From positions 16,529 through 80,528 of the forward strand of contig DVOM01000036.1 of the NCBI GenBank assembly GCA_018713605.1: a stretch of 64,000 bases of DNA, given 5' to 3'. A program made the translations under genes and the position numbers. Of this stretch, positions 48,713 through 57,742 are shown piece by piece. Source of the stretch: Scatacola_A faecigallinarum (lineage in GTDB: Bacteria; Pseudomonadota; Alphaproteobacteria; RF32; CAG-239). The notes under the pieces are model-generated. The model made no database searches. It had not been told where the DNA came from and was given only the letters and a program-made list of their open reading frames with translations. Each line of letters opens with the position of its first letter. The stretch's first letter is position 1.

Positions 48713-49264
48713 ATGAAAAAAGTCAATGACGTTGCCGTTGAGGTTTTGTGCGGCGACATTACCAAAATTACCACGGCCGCGCTGGTGGTGCCCGAGTTTT
48801 GCAACAAAATTGCCGATACGGCGCTGACCAGAAGACTGGTGTACTGCGGTGCCGAAGACGGACTGAAGTCTTTTGAAGCGTATTCGAAAAAGACGCAGCT
48901 GAAGCCCGGATGCGTCGTTACGACACCGGGCGGCGGCAATGCAAAGTATCTGTTTCATTCGGCAATGGAACCCGGCGACAAGGAAACGTATTTGCTGCAG
49001 CTGAAGACGGCGGTTGCCAATATTTTGGTCAAGGCGTTGGAATTTAAGCTGACGACGCTGGCGGTTCCGGATTTTCGTCTGGGCGGGAATTGTCCTCTGT
49101 CGCAGGCCGAAATGGTGGAAGCAATGCTTTCGGTTCTGAACGGCTGTCCGCAGAAAGGCGTTGTCGAAGAGTTTACGATTGTCCTGAGCGAAGGCGGCAA
49201 GGAATATGAAAAGGCCGTCGACGTTCTCGAAAGCGAAAGTTATGTCTGTCCGGCGTCGGTATGA
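48713..49264 (+). CDS. Macro-domain-like protein, degenerate
   Basis: A 183-residue protein with a macro-domain layout: 'VEVLCGDITKITTAALVVPEF' (the usual 'GDIT...AIVNAAN'), 'GCVVTTPGGGNAKYLFHSAME' (the usual 'G.a..T.g..L..k.viH.v'), and 'LTTLAVPDFRLGGNCPLSQAEMVEAML'. The Asn pair and part of the Gly-rich loop that bind ADP-ribose are replaced, so hydrolase activity is doubtful; ligand binding may remain. Frames starting at 48629 or 48686 extend the protein without family support, so I chose 48713, although its ribosome site is weak. Confidence 0.65.
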   Translation: MKKVNDVAVEVLCGDITKITTAALVVPEFCNKIADTALTRRLVYCGAEDGLKSFEAYSKKTQLKPGCVVTTPGGGNAKYLFHSAMEPGDKETYLLQLKTAVANILVKALEFKLTTLAVPDFRLGGNCPLSQAEMVEAMLSVLNGCPQKGVVEEFTIVLSEGGKEYEKAVDVLESESYVCPASV

Positions 49265-49285
49265 TTTCGGTTTTTAGGACTTTGA

Positions 49286-49324
49286 GCAGTTCCTCCGGGG
49301 TTCCGGCGGAGCTGCTTTTGGTTT
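49286..49324 (+). terminator. Terminator after the macro-domain-like gene
   Basis: Stem GCAGTTCCTCCGG / CCGGCGGAGCTGC with two wobble or mismatched positions and loop GGTT, followed by TTTTGGTTTTT. Located 22 bp after the stop codon. Confidence 0.8.
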
Positions 49325-49447
49325 TTAAAGCAAAAAAAATCTTATATCCACCGCGGGGCGAATCGGCGGAAACCGAATCACATCAAGAATCTTAACCGAT
49401 TCTTTAGATTCCGGGATTAGACTTTTGGCCATAATTTAACTTAGCGC

Positions 49448-49476
49448 TTGCAACTCTCGTTTTCGGGCGATAAGCT
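49448..49476 (+). promoter_or_regulatory. Promoter candidate of hppA
   Basis: TTGCAA (49448-49453), 17-bp spacer, TAAGCT (49471-49476), 41 bp before the hppA ATG. The -10 hexamer is the same as in the MerR-type flavodoxin promoter. Otherwise the 250-bp gap before hppA contains only a small 7-bp hairpin at 49385-49404. Confidence 0.45.
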
Positions 49477-49517
49477 AATTTTATCAACTTTTGTATTAAC
49501 TTTTTAAGGATAAGGAT

Positions 49518-51947
49518 ATGACAGCATGTAAGAAAATCGGCAGCGTTATGTTGATGACCCTGCTGGTTATGACGGCCCTGATTCAGGGTGCGGCTGCTTC
49601 CGAAATTGACCTGAACATTCCGATGCTGGATGTCAGCTACAATATCTGGGGTTATGCCACGACCGGTTCGCAGCTCCTGCTTTACGGCATGGGTATCTGT
49701 GTTCTGGGTATGCTTTTCGGATTTTATGAATTTGTCAAAATCAAGGGAATGCCGGCGCACAAGCTGATGCTGAACGTGTCGGAAACCATTTATGAAACCT
49801 GCAAGACCTATATGAAGCAGCAGGCTAAGCTTCTGGTGCTGCTGGAAGTTTTCATTGCCGCCTGCATTTTTTACTATTTCTTTTATCTGAACGCGACGCC
49901 GCTGCCGAAGGTTCTGACCATTCTGGGCTGGTCAATTCTGGGTATTCTGGGTTCGTTCTCGGTAGCCTGGTTCGGCATGCGAATCAACACCTACGCCAAT
50001 TCGCGCACGGCGTTTGACTCCCTGAAGGCAAAACCGTTTTCGGTTATGAGCCTGCCGCTGCGTTCCGGCATGTCTATCGGCGTGCTGCTGATTTGCGTCG
50101 AATTGATTATGATGATTGCCATCCTGCTGTTTGTCGACAGGGAAAGCGCCGGCGCCTGCTTCGTCGGCTTTGCCATCGGCGAATCGCTCGGCGCTTCGGC
50201 GTTGCGCATCTGCGGCGGCATCTTTACGAAGATTGCCGACATTGGCGCCGATCTGATGAAAATCATTTTCAAAATTGACGAAGACGATGCGCGCAATCCG
50301 GGCGTGATTGCCGACTGTACCGGCGACAATGCCGGCGACTCCGTCGGCCCGACCGCTGACGGTTTTGAGACCTACGGCGTAACCGGCGTGGCCCTCATCA
50401 GTTTTATCGTTCTGGCCGCGGGCATGATGTATGCGCCGAACGGCGATCTGACCCTGATGGCCGGAGGCATTGATATTCAGGCTCGGCTGATTGTCTGGAT
50501 TTTTGCGATGCGCGTACTGATGATTATCACTTCGGTCGTTTCGTATCTGATTAACAACAAGGCTTCGAAGATGATCTTCGGCAACAGAGCCGCCTTTAAC
50601 TTCGAAACGCCGCTGACAAGCCTGATCTGGCTGACCTCAATCCTGTCGATTTTGGTTACGTTCGGCGTTTCCTACGTAATGATCGGCGACATGGGTGCCG
50701 ACCTGTGGTGGAAGCTTTCGGTCATTATCTCCTGCGGTACGCTGGCCGCGGCACTGATTCCGGAATTTACCAAAATCTTCACTTCTTCGAAATCGAAGCA
50801 TGTTGACGAAATCGTCAACGCCAGCCGTGAAGCCGGCGCTTCCCTGAACATTATTTCGGGTATCGTTGCCGGTAACTTCTCCGCCTTCTGGCAGGGTATG
50901 GTCATGGTCGGCCTGATGGTTATCGCCTTCTTTACCGCCCGCACCGGCCTGGATGCCTATATGGTATATCCGACGGTGTTTGCGTTCGGTCTGGTTGCTT
51001 TCGGCATGCTCGGCATGGGTCCGGTTACGATTGCCGTCGACTCCTACGGGCCGGTTACCGACAATGCACAGTCCGTATTTGAACTGTCGCAGATTGAGGG
51101 CGTGAAGGGCATTGATAAGGAAATTGAGAAAGAATACGGCTTTAAACCGAACTTTGAGCAGGGAAAACAGCTGCTGGAAGAAAACGATTCTGCCGGCAAT
51201 ACGTTTAAAGCGACGGCCAAACCGGTGCTTATCGGCACGGCGGTTATCGGCGCAACGACAATGATTTTCTCAATCATTCTGCTTTTGAATCTGCAGCTGA
51301 ACCTGTTGGATCCGAATGTTCTGTTCGGCTTGATTCTGGGCGGCACGGTCATTTACTGGTTCTCGGGCGCTTCAATGCAGGCGGTTTCGACCGGTGCTTA
51401 TCGCGCGGTCAACTACATTAAGGAGCACATCAAGCTGGATACCAACAAGGCAGCGTCGATTGAGGATTCCAAGAGCGTGGTCAAAATCTGCACGATTTAT
51501 GCGCAGAAAGGCATGCTGAACATTTTCATCGTCATCTTCTCGTTTACGATTGCCTTTGCCTGCTTTAATGCAACGTTGTTTGCCAGCTATCTGATTTCGA
51601 TAGCGGTCTTTGGTCTGTTTCAGGCTCTGTATATGGCAAATGCCGGCGGTGCCTGGGACAATGCCAAGAAAGTGGTTGAAGTCGATTTGCATGAAAAAGG
51701 TTCTGCGCTGCATGCGGCTGCCGTTGTCGGCGATACGGTCGGCGATCCGTATAAGGACACCTCTTCGGTGGCTCTGAATCCGATTATCAAGTTCACGACG
51801 CTGTTCGGTCTGCTGGCGGTCGAGATGGCTGTCGCTGCGCCGCGCTGCGTATCCGTCGGACTTGGCGTCGCGTTTTTCCTCATCGGTTTGTATTTCGTAT
51901 ACAGATCGTTCTACGGAATGCGTATTGAGCCGAAGAAAGTAGACTGA
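49518..51947 (+). CDS. hppA: Membrane-bound proton-translocating pyrophosphatase
   Basis: An 809-residue protein with about 16 membrane helices and the PPi-binding signature 'DCTGDNAGDSVGPTADGFE' (about residues 265-283). 'GNTFKATAKP' at about 560 has Lys at the position that distinguishes K+-independent H+-pumping forms from K+-dependent ones (where it is Ala). 'DNAKKVVE' and 'GDTVGDPYKDTSS' complete the active site. The N-terminus 'MLMTLLVMTALIQGAAA' looks like a cleavable signal, and the protein is about 100 residues longer than typical. It couples PPi hydrolysis to proton export across the inner membrane. Confidence 0.93.
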   Translation: MTACKKIGSVMLMTLLVMTALIQGAAASEIDLNIPMLDVSYNIWGYATTGSQLLLYGMGICVLGMLFGFYEFVKIKGMPAHKLMLNVSETIYETCKTYMKQQAKLLVLLEVFIAACIFYYFFYLNATPLPKVLTILGWSILGILGSFSVAWFGMRINTYANSRTAFDSLKAKPFSVMSLPLRSGMSIGVLLICVELIMMIAILLFVDRESAGACFVGFAIGESLGASALRICGGIFTKIADIGADLMKIIFKIDEDDARNPGVIADCTGDNAGDSVGPTADGFETYGVTGVALISFIVLAAGMMYAPNGDLTLMAGGIDIQARLIVWIFAMRVLMIITSVVSYLINNKASKMIFGNRAAFNFETPLTSLIWLTSILSILVTFGVSYVMIGDMGADLWWKLSVIISCGTLAAALIPEFTKIFTSSKSKHVDEIVNASREAGASLNIISGIVAGNFSAFWQGMVMVGLMVIAFFTARTGLDAYMVYPTVFAFGLVAFGMLGMGPVTIAVDSYGPVTDNAQSVFELSQIEGVKGIDKEIEKEYGFKPNFEQGKQLLEENDSAGNTFKATAKPVLIGTAVIGATTMIFSIILLLNLQLNLLDPNVLFGLILGGTVIYWFSGASMQAVSTGAYRAVNYIKEHIKLDTNKAASIEDSKSVVKICTIYAQKGMLNIFIVIFSFTIAFACFNATLFASYLISIAVFGLFQALYMANAGGAWDNAKKVVEVDLHEKGSALHAAAVVGDTVGDPYKDTSSVALNPIIKFTTLFGLLAVEMAVAAPRCVSVGLGVAFFLIGLYFVYRSFYGMRIEPKKVD

Positions 51948-51978
51948 GTTTTATACGCTCGTCCATTAAAAAAAGAGC

Positions 51979-52029
51979 GGCGGAAAATTCGAAAGGGCTT
52001 GTCCCGGACGGGTTTTCCGCCCTTTTTTT
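51979..52029 (+). terminator. Terminator after hppA
   Basis: Outer stem GGCGGAAAA (51979-51987) / TTTTCCGCC (52013-52021), then CTTTTTTTA. It begins 31 bp after the hppA stop. Confidence 0.75.
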
Positions 52030-52054
52030 ACGCGTTTTGAAGAGAAAACAGTGG

Positions 52055-52083
52055 TTGACAAAGATGGACAAAAGACTTATGGT
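52055..52083 (+). promoter_or_regulatory. Sigma-70-type promoter upstream of the paralogous gene pair
   Basis: TTGACA (52055-52060), 17-bp spacer, TATGGT (52078-52083). The predicted transcript starts about 75 bp before the gene at 52167. Confidence 0.6.
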
Positions 52084-52166
52084 AATGGTTCAAAATTTTA
52101 TGTTTATGCGAATGTATTTTTATACAAGATATGTATTTTTTTATGTTTAACTAAAGTTTTTAGCTT

Positions 52167-52736
52167 ATGGATAAGTTGCAAAAGGCACGGTTGGATTTAT
52201 TCAACATGATGCACGGACGGATTATTCCTAACAGTGTGATGGCGGATATTCGCTATGATGCAGGCGATGACCTGTTTGACAAGTTCAGAAAAATTTACGA
52301 AGACCCGAAACAAAAGTATCTTCTGATTGCGAATGATACGACCTTGTCGGGTTATCAGGCTTTTTGGAATGAGATATTTCCGGAAGACGGTTTGGATTTG
52401 TCGGCGCTTGAGTTTTTGCAGGGCAGGGATTTTGCCGAAGTGAAGTTTTGTTGGAAGGACGAACTGACCAATTTTATTCGCAACGAAGCGAATATTTGCA
52501 AGCGTCCTTATCTTGCGCAGTTGGCTGACGCCCTGTATGTTACGCATACAAAACTTGACTTCTCGCAAGTGTTGGGAGACATGCTGAAGAAACAGGCGGA
52601 CGTTTCTGCCGATTATGACGTTTACTGGGGTTTTTGCCTCGTGGCGTTCAGGTTTGACCTGATGAGCGAAGACCTGCTGCCGCTGCTTTATCAGGCGTTG
52701 GAAAAGCACAACGGTTTGCTGGTCGCACTTGGTTAA
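52167..52736 (+). CDS. Protein of unknown function, paralogue A
   Basis: A 189-residue soluble protein related to the next gene. Shared features: 'LFNMMHGRIIPNSVMADI' against 'LWKAMHGMVIPMPFLKDI', followed by 'KIYEDPKQKYLLI' against 'EIYDNPKKNRQLA', and a late 'YDVYWGFCLVAFRFDLMSEDLLPLLYQALEKH' against a matching region in copy B. Mainly helical, no signal peptide, no metal motif. Family not recognised. Follows a clear TTGACA promoter. Confidence 0.6.
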   Translation: MDKLQKARLDLFNMMHGRIIPNSVMADIRYDAGDDLFDKFRKIYEDPKQKYLLIANDTTLSGYQAFWNEIFPEDGLDLSALEFLQGRDFAEVKFCWKDELTNFIRNEANICKRPYLAQLADALYVTHTKLDFSQVLGDMLKKQADVSADYDVYWGFCLVAFRFDLMSEDLLPLLYQALEKHNGLLVALG

Positions 52737-52810
52737 ATTTTTTTAATATGCGGACGGTTCCTGTTTGGAACTGTCCGTTAATTGATTGTTTATTATTAAA
52801 TATCTGAACT

Positions 52811-53311
52811 ATGACAAAGAAAGAAATGCAGCTTGAGCTGTGGAAGGCCATGCACGGCATGGTAATTCCGATGCCGTTTTTAAAAGATATACCGGAAGCG
52901 AATATGAAATCTTTTTGGGAAATTTATGATAATCCGAAAAAGAATCGGCAATTGGCGGAAAATCGTTTTGAAAATGCCCCTTTGCTTGAAAAAGTGCGTA
53001 AGGAAACGGCCTTGTGTATTCTGGAATATGCTTCGCGAGGTTTGTTTGAGGAGCTGGGTGCGCTGGCCGTGGTATTTTATTACGGTTCCAGCGGGTACTC
53101 GTGCGCTGCCGAAACGGAAGATTTGCTGGCAGTTTTGGCTCGGCGAAACTATTCGTATGCGGTGCATTGCGCTTTCTGTCTGCTGGCGCTTAATTTTGAA
53201 AGCATTGACGACAGCTGTCTGCCAATGCTTGAAAGGGTTTTTTACCGGCATAAGGCGGGACTGGAAGCCCGTGGAAAGAGATGGTTTAAAAAACGCTGCG
53301 GCTGTAATTGA
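52811..53311 (+). CDS. Protein of unknown function, paralogue B
   Basis: A 166-residue protein, the second of two related genes. N-terminal 'AMHGMVIPMPF' and C-terminal 'AFCLLALNFESIDDSCLPMLERVFYRHKAGL' correspond to copy A, while the middle is shorter and diverged. Ends in a basic, Cys-containing tail (KKRCGCN). A 74-bp gap separates it from copy A with no clear terminator, so co-transcription is likely. The pair may encode interacting or functionally divided proteins. Confidence 0.6.
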   Translation: MTKKEMQLELWKAMHGMVIPMPFLKDIPEANMKSFWEIYDNPKKNRQLAENRFENAPLLEKVRKETALCILEYASRGLFEELGALAVVFYYGSSGYSCAAETEDLLAVLARRNYSYAVHCAFCLLALNFESIDDSCLPMLERVFYRHKAGLEARGKRWFKKRCGCN

Positions 53312-53334
53312 AAAGCGGTCGGATTAAAAGTTTG

Positions 53335-53360
53335 CAAGGCGGAACGTTGGTTCCGCCTTG
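53335..53360. terminator. Bidirectional terminator
   Basis: Perfect 11-bp arms CAAGGCGGAAC / GTTCCGCCTTG with loop GTTG between the convergent paralogue-B and CDF-transporter genes; TTTCGTTTC follows on the plus strand. Confidence 0.8.
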
Positions 53361-53367
53361 TTTCGTT

Positions 53368-54312
53368 TCAGAGCAGACAATCGGTGGCTTCGGGATTAGC
53401 ACAGCGGATCCTGCGGTCGAGACGGTCTTCGTCGATACCGGCCGGATCTTCGTGAATGATTATCTGTGCATTCGGATAAGCCTTGAGCAGCGCTTTCTCA
53501 ACCTCGTCGGTATAGTCATGCGCCTGATACAGAGAAAGGGCGCCATCCAGTTCCAAATGGAATTCGAACATATATTCGCCGCCGAGGTCGCGGGTGCGCA
53601 GGTCATGGATGCCGTGGGCAAAATCGTGGCCGAGGACGATTTTTTTGATGTTCAGGCGAATTTCGTCGTCAAGCTCCCGGTCGGTCAGCAGTCCGACGGC
53701 GTCGCGCGCCAGTTTGTAGGCGTTGTACAACAGATAGGCGGATACGGCAAAGGCGGTCAGCGTATCAAACCAACTCCAACCCAAAAACTTGACGACAACA
53801 AGCGTGACGATGATGGAGAGGTTGGTTGCGACGTCGACGGTATAGTGGGCGCTGTCGGCTTCAATTGCCTGTGAAGCGGTGTGCCGGGTAACGTATTTTT
53901 GAAAGGCGATCAGCGCCAGCGTGCCGAACAGGCTGATCAGCATGATGGCTATGCCGATGCCGGTTTGTTCAACCTTTACCGGCGTAATAAAGCGGCTGAT
54001 GCCGTCATACATGACAAAAATGCCGGAACCGGCGACAAAAGCCGACTGAATAAGCGCCGAAATGGCCTCGGCTTTGCCATGACCGTAACGGTGATTGGAA
54101 TCGGCCGGCTGGGAGGATATTTTGACGGCGATAAAAGTGACTGAAGACGCGAAAATGTCGGCAAGGCTGTCAATCATGGACGAGAGCACGGCCAGCGAAC
54201 CGGTGTAAAGGGCGCCGAACATCTTGAGAAGGCTGAGGCTGACGGCCAGCGCGACGCTGGCGGCGGTGGCCGTTTTTTTAAGTTTTCTGCTTTCTTCCTG
54301 ACTTAAGGGCAT
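53368..54312 (-). CDS. Cation diffusion facilitator (FieF-like)
   Basis: A 314-residue transporter with six helices and a cytoplasmic C-terminal domain. Metal-site motifs: 'MIDSLADIFAS' (D-x-x-x-D in helix 2), 'NHRYGHGKAEA', and 'DSAHYTVDVATN' (H-x-x-x-D in helix 5), the arrangement of FieF/YiiP zinc and iron exporters. It would expel Zn2+ or Fe2+ in exchange for protons. The start overlaps the end of the large ABC permease gene by 35 bp, so it is probably translated from the same transcript, although its function looks unrelated. Confidence 0.88.
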   Translation of the reverse strand: MPLSQEESRKLKKTATAASVALAVSLSLLKMFGALYTGSLAVLSSMIDSLADIFASSVTFIAVKISSQPADSNHRYGHGKAEAISALIQSAFVAGSGIFVMYDGISRFITPVKVEQTGIGIAIMLISLFGTLALIAFQKYVTRHTASQAIEADSAHYTVDVATNLSIIVTLVVVKFLGWSWFDTLTAFAVSAYLLYNAYKLARDAVGLLTDRELDDEIRLNIKKIVLGHDFAHGIHDLRTRDLGGEYMFEFHLELDGALSLYQAHDYTDEVEKALLKAYPNAQIIIHEDPAGIDEDRLDRRIRCANPEATDCLL

Positions 54313-57300
54313 TTTGTATTTTCTCCATATCTTCGGCAGTTATTTCAAAAAACTTATTTTTAGTGCCGTCAGCGAAAGTTTGCAAATGTTTTCCGTTGAT
54401 TGTGCCGATGAAATCGTAAACGACATAATAGCGGCCTTTCTCGCGATAAAATTTCAAATCGACACGGTTTCCGTTCTCGGCGTCCAGCGTGAAACCGAAC
54501 ATTTTTTCGGCATTTGTTTTTTCGGGCGCTTCACCGGTAAAGTAGGTGTTCAGCATTATCCGGGCCAGATTGGCCAGCAGGCCGGCGTCCGTTTGGCCGT
54601 TTACGGCGGCCAGCCGTCCGAAACGCAGGTTCCAGAGCGAACTGTAAGTCCAGTTTTGCCAGACAGGTTCAAGATCAATGAAGTCGGCGGCAATCAGCCA
54701 GACCTGGAAACGGTTGTCAAACTTGATATAGGCGGCTTTAGCTCCGCGGCCGACGTCCAGATCATAGCGGCCGACGTTGAAGGCCGTCAGGCTGTTTCCG
54801 TCCGCATCCTGCAGTTCAATGCGGATATTGGGCGTACCGGCGACACCCAGCGGCGCCAGTCCGAATTTGCCCAAATCTTCGCCGCGGTCGGATTTCTTCT
54901 CATAATAAACGGCTTCCAGCATTGCGCTCAAGAAGCTGCGAAGCCGCTCCTGATAAACCGGAAAAATTTCATGTCCTTTCAGTTTCCAGTTGTCACCGTC
55001 AAGATAAAACTCAAGGATATTGCTGTTGTTTTGGAGAGTTATATGCCGGACGTCGTTGATTTTTTTATCAAGTCCGGCGAAGACGGGTTTGTTTTCATAA
55101 GCTTCGATTTGGCGGTCTTCGGTCAGATAGACCGATGCAACGCCCAATCCGAGCAAAAGCAGGGAAGCGGCAAGAATCCTGCCGAGTTTTTCGTTGAAAC
55201 GGAAAGAGCTTCCCGGCCGTCTGCGGCGGGAGAAAAATGCCGACAGCAGCAGTCCGGCCAATATGGACAGCGGAACCGCGTAGATGTTGGCAATTTTTAC
55301 CCATGTGTCGATGGCGTTGATTTCGGCGTTAAGCGTGCGGCGGATTTCGCCGAGTTCTTTTCTTTCGGCGTCCAGACGTTTGCGAATGCCGGCAATCAGG
55401 GATAATTCGTCCGCAGTAAAGGTCTGCCGCCGTTCGAAGTCTTTTTTGCCCCAGATTTCCTGAAGTTCGGTTTTGGTTCGATTGATGCGTTCGATGATTT
55501 CGTTCTCTTTAACCTTAAAGTCAAGCTGCGCGTTGCGCCGGATTCTTTCGACGTCTTCAAATCGTCTGACCTTGGCCGATTTGCCGCGCAGGCCGATGAG
55601 GTTGTCGCCGCCGCTCAGACTTTCGAGCGCATTAAGAACAAAGTTGCCGTTGTCCATGACCGGCACGGCAAAGTTACCATCCAGCAGTTTGACCGAACTG
55701 GTCCAAAACGAATCGTAGAGAAAGTCGGAATCGCCGACGGCAATAAGTTCAAAGGGGCGGTCAGCGCGGCCGCTTTTGATTTTCGCGGCGATGACCTTCG
55801 GTGTATTGTCCGAGCGGAAGCTGCGGAGAATGTCGCCGGGGTTGACGTTTTGGTAAACTGCCGAGACGTCGAGGTATGCGGCGTTGGGCGAAGTGATTAT
55901 CAGCGGTTCGAAAATGATGTCCGGTGCCGCCGGTTCGATTTCTGAAGCGGAGGAAAAAAGAAGGTTCTTAAGTTTGGAAACCTCCGGCGCCTTCGGATTG
56001 ACGTTTTTCTCGGTCAGGATAAACTGAACCACGTCGCGGGTAAAGGACGGGTTGTTTTTATAGTCTTTGGTGGCATCGACCATTATGGAGTTGTCCAAAT
56101 CGGCGACGACGGCATCGTTGCGGAAGCGGATACCCCAGAAGCCGGCCAGTTCGCCGGGATATGACGGAACGTATTCATGGTTGACCGGCGAGAAAATGCG
56201 CGGCGCTTCGGCGGCGTTGTCGAGAATAAGCAGCACTTTGCCGCCGTCGAGGGAATAACGTTTGATTTTGCCGGTCAAATTCTCGTCGGGATTCTGCGGG
56301 TTGATTATCATCAGGACGTCAAGATCGTCGGGGAAGTCTTCCGCGGTTTTGATGTGCTTTATTCGGTAAAGCTCTTTGAGCTGTTTGATAATCTGCCATT
56401 CCTGGCTGACGACGTTGTTGTTGATGACGGTGTCGAAGACCGGCAGCGTGGTAATGATGCCGAGTTTTTTGCGGGGATGTGTAAGTTCGAATATTTTCTG
56501 GGTAATATCCTGTTCCAAAAAGTTCTGTCTCTCCAGGGCGAAAAACGGAATGGTTTGACGATTGTCAACCGAATCGGTTAGCGTCAGACCGAAAAAGGCA
56601 TTGACGTTGAGGTCGGCAACCGGCAGCGGTTGCAGGCCGGCGGCAATGGCTCTGTCTTCGATTTCGTCAAGCGGTTCGGGATTGTAAATCCGGTAGGCAA
56701 AACGGCCGCCGGACAGCGCGGCATACTGGCGAAGCAGCAGGCGGACTTTGTCAAACATCAGGCGCAGGTCTGGGTTGCGTTCGCCCAAAACCGGGGAATA
56801 GTAGAGTTTTGCAGTTATCGGCCGGGGCAGGTAGCGGAGCGTGTTTTTTGTGGTGTCGGTAAGGGTAAAGATTTTTTCTTCGGTAAAATCGGCGGATATG
56901 CCGCGGGTAAGGTTGTTGGCGAGCAGGTTGAGCCCGGCGAAACCGAGCAACAGGCAGAAAAAGGCAAAAATATAATAGCTCCGCGACGTTGACTTAAGCC
57001 ATCCGGCGGTTCCGGCGGTTTTGAAACTGACAATCAGAACGGTGGTAAAATTGAACAGCAGAATCAGCGAAACGAAGAAAATGAGATCGCGCAGTTCGAG
57101 AAGGCCGCGGGATATGGCGTCAAAATGGGTAAGAAAGCTGAACGAAGCAATCATATCGACGGCGGCCAGCGGCAAAAACAGCCTGACAAAGGCCAGTATG
57201 TATTCCAGTCCGCTCAGAAAAAAAGCCAGATTGGCGACAACGGAAAGCACCAGGGCGATAACCTGGTTTTTGGTCAGTGCCGACATGGTCTGCGAAATGG

Positions 57301-57742
57301 CGAGCATGCAGCCGGCGAGGACAAAACTGCCTGCGTAACTCAGGGCAATGACGCCGTTGTCGGGCGTGCCGAGAATGTTGACGGTAATCCAAAACGGAAA
57401 GGTCAGAAACAGTGCCAGAGCGCAGAATGTCCAGGCGGCAAAAAACTTTCCCCAGACGAAAGCAGACACAGGAACCGGCATGGTCATAATCTGGACGACG
57501 GTTTTGGCACGAAACTCCTCGCTCCACAGCCGCATGGAAATGCCGGGAATAAACAGAAGGTAAAGCCAGGGCTGAAAGGCAAACATAGACGACAGGTCGG
57601 CCGAGCCGCGTTCAAAGAAACTGCCGAAATAAACGGCAAAGGAACCGTTGAGCAGCAGAAAGGCTATCAGATAGACGTAAGCCAGCGGCGAGATGAAGTA
57701 ACGCAGGAGTTCGTTTTTGGCAACCGCAAACAGCTTGTTCAT
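54278..57742 (-). CDS. Triple fusion: ABC-2 permease + GldG-like domain + DUF4340-like domain
   Basis: A 1154-residue protein. Residues 1-250 are a GldF-type ABC-2 permease ('AKNELLRYFISPLAYVYLIAFLLLNGSF', 'WSEEFRAKTVVQIMTMPVP'). Residues about 255-720 are a GldG-like periplasmic part ('DFTEEKIFTLTDTTKNTLRYL', 'DLDVLMIINPQNPDENL') framed by membrane helices. About 745-815 is a coiled coil ('EREIIERINRTKTELQEIW'-like, rich in K/E/R), with a membrane helix at about 820-840. About 865-1140 is a DUF4340-like domain after another helix. These three parts are usually separate genes. The frame is continuous over 3.4 kb with uniform composition. It starts at the ATPase stop (1-bp overlap). The likely role is an envelope ABC exporter; the substrate is unknown. 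Confidence 0.82.
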   Translation of the reverse strand: MNKLFAVAKNELLRYFISPLAYVYLIAFLLLNGSFAVYFGSFFERGSADLSSMFAFQPWLYLLFIPGISMRLWSEEFRAKTVVQIMTMPVPVSAFVWGKFFAAWTFCALALFLTFPFWITVNILGTPDNGVIALSYAGSFVLAGCMLAISQTMSALTKNQVIALVLSVVANLAFFLSGLEYILAFVRLFLPLAAVDMIASFSFLTHFDAISRGLLELRDLIFFVSLILLFNFTTVLIVSFKTAGTAGWLKSTSRSYYIFAFFCLLLGFAGLNLLANNLTRGISADFTEEKIFTLTDTTKNTLRYLPRPITAKLYYSPVLGERNPDLRLMFDKVRLLLRQYAALSGGRFAYRIYNPEPLDEIEDRAIAAGLQPLPVADLNVNAFFGLTLTDSVDNRQTIPFFALERQNFLEQDITQKIFELTHPRKKLGIITTLPVFDTVINNNVVSQEWQIIKQLKELYRIKHIKTAEDFPDDLDVLMIINPQNPDENLTGKIKRYSLDGGKVLLILDNAAEAPRIFSPVNHEYVPSYPGELAGFWGIRFRNDAVVADLDNSIMVDATKDYKNNPSFTRDVVQFILTEKNVNPKAPEVSKLKNLLFSSASEIEPAAPDIIFEPLIITSPNAAYLDVSAVYQNVNPGDILRSFRSDNTPKVIAAKIKSGRADRPFELIAVGDSDFLYDSFWTSSVKLLDGNFAVPVMDNGNFVLNALESLSGGDNLIGLRGKSAKVRRFEDVERIRRNAQLDFKVKENEIIERINRTKTELQEIWGKKDFERRQTFTADELSLIAGIRKRLDAERKELGEIRRTLNAEINAIDTWVKIANIYAVPLSILAGLLLSAFFSRRRRPGSSFRFNEKLGRILAASLLLLGLGVASVYLTEDRQIEAYENKPVFAGLDKKINDVRHITLQNNSNILEFYLDGDNWKLKGHEIFPVYQERLRSFLSAMLEAVYYEKKSDRGEDLGKFGLAPLGVAGTPNIRIELQDADGNSLTAFNVGRYDLDVGRGAKAAYIKFDNRFQVWLIAADFIDLEPVWQNWTYSSLWNLRFGRLAAVNGQTDAGLLANLARIMLNTYFTGEAPEKTNAEKMFGFTLDAENGNRVDLKFYREKGRYYVVYDFIGTINGKHLQTFADGTKNKFFEITAEDMEKIQNALKSGRKQKT

